64,000 bases of DNA. Source: Ceratorhiza oryzae-sativae (taxonomy: Eukaryota > Basidiomycota > Agaricomycetes > Cantharellales > Ceratobasidiaceae). Shown here one piece after another: positions 61,358 through 64,000 of this stretch. Position numbers and translations under genes: made by a program. Under the pieces are notes generated by a model. The model searched no databases and was not told the DNA's origin. It worked only from the letters and a program-made list of their open reading frames with translations. How positions within the stretch are numbered: the stretch's first letter is position 1; every line of letters begins with the position of its first letter. The DNA lies in contig JARWMV010000245.1 in NCBI GenBank assembly GCA_030998015.1, positions 620,001 through 684,000 on the forward strand, in the 5' to 3' direction.

Positions 61358-64000
61358 CTACGCCTCATTAGCAGGATCAAACGAAGCAAATGCCTTTTTG
61401 AACTTGGCAGCGTCTGCACGCTGTTGGGCGTCATCTTCTGGACAAGCTTTCCAGTCCGCCCGGTCGCCTAAGCCCAACAGTTCCGCTATCGTAGTACTGA
61501 TAGCAGATCTAACCTCAGTAAACAGCATTATAATTGACCAGGATACTCTCACCGTCCAAACTGCAAGTTAAATGATCCCCGAATAAGTGAAATCATCTTT
61601 CTCCCGTCAGGCAAGTCGACCCTGAAATAATTGCCACCGCCCCTCCTAGCACCCTCCAGCGCAGCCTCAGGGTCGCTCTCCCACCTAATTCCCTCCATTT
61701 CAGCCCGAGACCTAAACATCCCTTCTACACGCTCGGCCAGCGCGTTTGGAACGGGAATGACCTGGATATGTGCGTGCCCACCTCGCCCAGACAATCGCGC
61801 GACCTCGAACACGACGGCAGAGGCGTTGTATTGGGCGAAGAGAGCACGGAGAGCAGATTTGTATCGTTCAACCTCGGAGATGATCGAGATTGCCAGGTCT
61901 GGCGGAACGGAGAGAAGTGTAGGGTAGTGGGAGATAGGGACAATCAGGAGATGTCCGCCACCTGGGACGGGTGTAGATTCGGTCGATGAGGATGGACCGG
62001 TGGGAATAAGTTGGCCTTTGGTGAGAGTGAGGTAACATTCGGAGCCGATTGAGACAATAAGATGTTTTCTAAAGGCATTTAGTCTTATTGAACTGAAGTA
62101 TAGCTTCTGGTACATACGTGACTAGTAAAAAAACGGTTAACTAACATGCTTCTCATGAGAAACGAATAAGCTTACCTTTCGGATTTGATAGACAGAACCA
62201 ACACTCATCGGCTGCAAAGTATGTCAAAACACTGCCCAAACGAACACAAATAACTTCACTTACGCCCAATCTCCTTCAGAGGCGCTTGCCTTGGTCCAGC
62301 CTCTGGACAATCTTTGAAATAATGTTCGCTGCTCCCGCAGGCTCGGCAAGAGTAAGTGTCGGGCGGACGTTTGCTCGTATTTATAGCTTTGCAGTCACGA
62401 ACAAAATGGTCGGTCTGTGGAAATGCTAATGAGCCAAGCGAAGAGGACACGTGAATTGAAGACTTACGCCGTTGCACTTTCTGCAGACATAGCCCTCCGG
62501 AATCTGAGTGCATTGGCGAACGTAATGCTACGGTACGTCATATTTAGCCAAACTACTCCTAACAGACTACACGCAGACACTCACTTCAGCCGAACCACAT
62601 TTATTACATTTGTATCCAGGTGGCGGCCTGTCCTCTGGTTTATTCTGACAATCAGACGCCCAATGAGCCTGTCAAGCTTGTTAGCCAAACGGAATGAAGA
62701 TGTTCAAACATGAGAGCCCTACGTTCTCCTCCGAACAGTGTTTGCATTTATATCCGGCAGGCAAAGGTTTCTGTGATCCTCCTTGTGGAGCATCTGACGA
62801 CACGATGAGAATCTATTTGTGTCACGGTATAATTCATTCACCTGTTCTTGGTCGTTTGTTATGATCTGGACGTTGAGAATTTGCACCCCACATGAACGAA
62901 GCGGTGGACGAAACCTCATCCGCCTCAGCTCCACGCTTGGTAGGTTTTTGAGATATATAGAACGGGCTTGGAGTCGCATTAGGCGGCCGTGTTTGGGCTG
63001 GTGACGAATTGGCCGGTGCAATGGAGAACGCGTAGAACCACTGCAACATATGTTACTAACCGAGAACTAACCTTGGCCTAGAGCGTGCTCACCCTTGGTT
63101 TTTTCGTACCCGCTAGACTCTCACCTCCAAACGCGCCTAAATTCACAAAACGCGCCACACGATCGTCATCCCCATCCCACATGAACGGCTCACGCTCCCA
63201 GAAAAACGGTGCAGCCGAGGCAAAGTGATACCTAGGTTTGTACTGCTGAATTAGCCCGTCCAAAGGAGGGGCCGACCAGGTCAAAGCGTCGAGCTGTTTG
63301 CCATCAGAAGATAAGAGGCCAGATATGGTGTTCGATAGGCGCGGTATAGATGGTGGCCAGAGGTGTGAGATCATTATATCGATAAAGGGAGAGGTAGGAC
63401 CAGCTTTGGCTGAAGCGAGCGAGTCTTCTTTTGGAGCGGCGAGCAACGGATGAGATTGGAATGATTTTATGGTAGCTTGGTTTATAAAGGGCGAGTTGTC
63501 CTGTTCGTATGTGTGAGATAGAGAACAGGTACGACATGTTGTATGGCCTCACCTCTGTTGTTTGAGTAAACTTTTCGATATCCAGAACTCCACCAATACA
63601 TCCGACTTTGATCTTGTTTTCCACATTCATGACTCCCGATTTACCTATTTTTCAATCAATAAAGATGAGGAGAATCCGAACAATCGGTTGAGCGCACCAA
63701 GGAATATAACGTTTGGACAAATCTCTCCTCCCGTTTCAGCCACCCTAGCTATAACGCGCGGTGGCAATTCGTGTATTCCCTGTGTGATGTATGTAGTCAT
63801 AGGCACTAGAGAACTAATAGTCAAATAAGTAGACTCGTGGGATAAAGGCATGGATATTGACCTGCTATTTTGCCATCTAGCAGAAGAGCCACCTCATCAG
63901 GTGAGCCGGTTGGAGTGGCAGCACCCCCGAAAAAGTCTCCAGTACAAAGCAGAACAGAGAATTTCCCGTGTTTCTTATCGATTGCAGAGACCTTTTCGAA
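61358..64000 (-). CDS. CWF19L1/DRN1 homologue (CwfJ family), 5' end outside the window
   Basis: Lariat-debranching-associated CwfJ-family protein with an N-terminal metallophosphoesterase-like domain and C-terminal CwfJ domains. The N-terminus is missing: the first visible exon reads KFSVLLCTGDFFGGAATPTG. Next come LPPRVIARVAETGGEICPN, KVGCIGGVLDIEKFTQ and PSPFYISQKPTKRG-type sequence. Four CCHC zinc knuckles follow (CKHCSEENAHWASDC, CNKCGSAEHYVRQC, CRKCNGTDHFVRDC, CRACGSSEHYFKDC), then DECWFCLSNPKVTKHLIVSI (using a 4-nt exon), GGHLLIVPISHYPTLL and GRGGHAHIQVIPVPNALAER (HIT-like). The end is FKKAFASFDPANEA. The knuckle-plus-CwfJ order is typical of basidiomycete CWF19L1 proteins. Confidence 0.9.
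62118..62121 (-). other. 4-nt microexon (TCAC) of the CWF19L1 homologue
   Basis: Flanked by acceptor TTTACTAG of a 54-nt intron (62122..62175) and donor GTATGT of a 49-nt intron (62069..62117). G|TCAC|A encodes Val-Thr between SNPK and KHLIVSIG, giving the exact family spacing. Splicing over it would put the conserved CwfJ domain out of frame. Confidence 0.72.

Overview
The window looks like nuclear DNA of a basidiomycete fungus, probably an Agaricomycete. Genes are dense and on both strands, broken by many 45-70 nt GT-AG introns with CTAA(T/C) branch sites. The proteins are fungal in character (TIM54, YND1, CSN4, HYPK, type I metacaspase, TRA1). The species cannot be fixed from sequence alone. 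All gene models are joined by eye from exons, frames and family motifs; start codons and small exons are the weakest parts.

Layout. 0-12.5 kb: cupin protein (-), RPA1 (-), tubulin cofactor E (-), NECAP-type endocytic protein (+), CKS1 (+), FHA/SQ-TQ checkpoint kinase of the RAD53/CHK2 type (-), HYPK (+), TIM54 (-). 13-32 kb: HFM1/MER3 meiotic helicase (-), insulin-degrading-enzyme homologue STE23 (+), Hikeshi (+), metacaspase (-), apyrase YND1 (+), Old Yellow Enzyme (-). 32.9-38.7 kb is a decayed, repeat-invaded island: a broken thaumatin-like gene, a carboxylesterase scrap, and an NmrA-like gene carrying a Tc1/mariner element in one intron and a solo LTR in an exon. 39-64 kb: CSN4 (+), CTK1/CDK12-like kinase (-), a WD40 DCAF-like protein (-), the very large TRA1 (-), and a CWF19L1/DRN1 homologue (-) that runs off the right edge.

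Most genes are single-copy housekeeping functions (replication, checkpoint, cell cycle, meiosis, chromatin and transcription, protein quality control) and do not form one pathway. Several are divergent pairs with short shared promoters (TBCE/NECAP, kinase/HYPK, HFM1/STE23, metacaspase/YND1) or tight convergent pairs.

The most interesting signals are: two microexons of 6 nt and 4 nt that are required by frame and family sequence; mariner terminal repeats whose eight differences are all CpG to TpG/CpA changes, inside a strongly CpG-poor island; a solo LTR with a perfect 5 bp target duplication that splits an exon; apparent frameshifts in STE23 and TBCE; and an Old Yellow Enzyme with Asn in place of the usual substrate-binding His.
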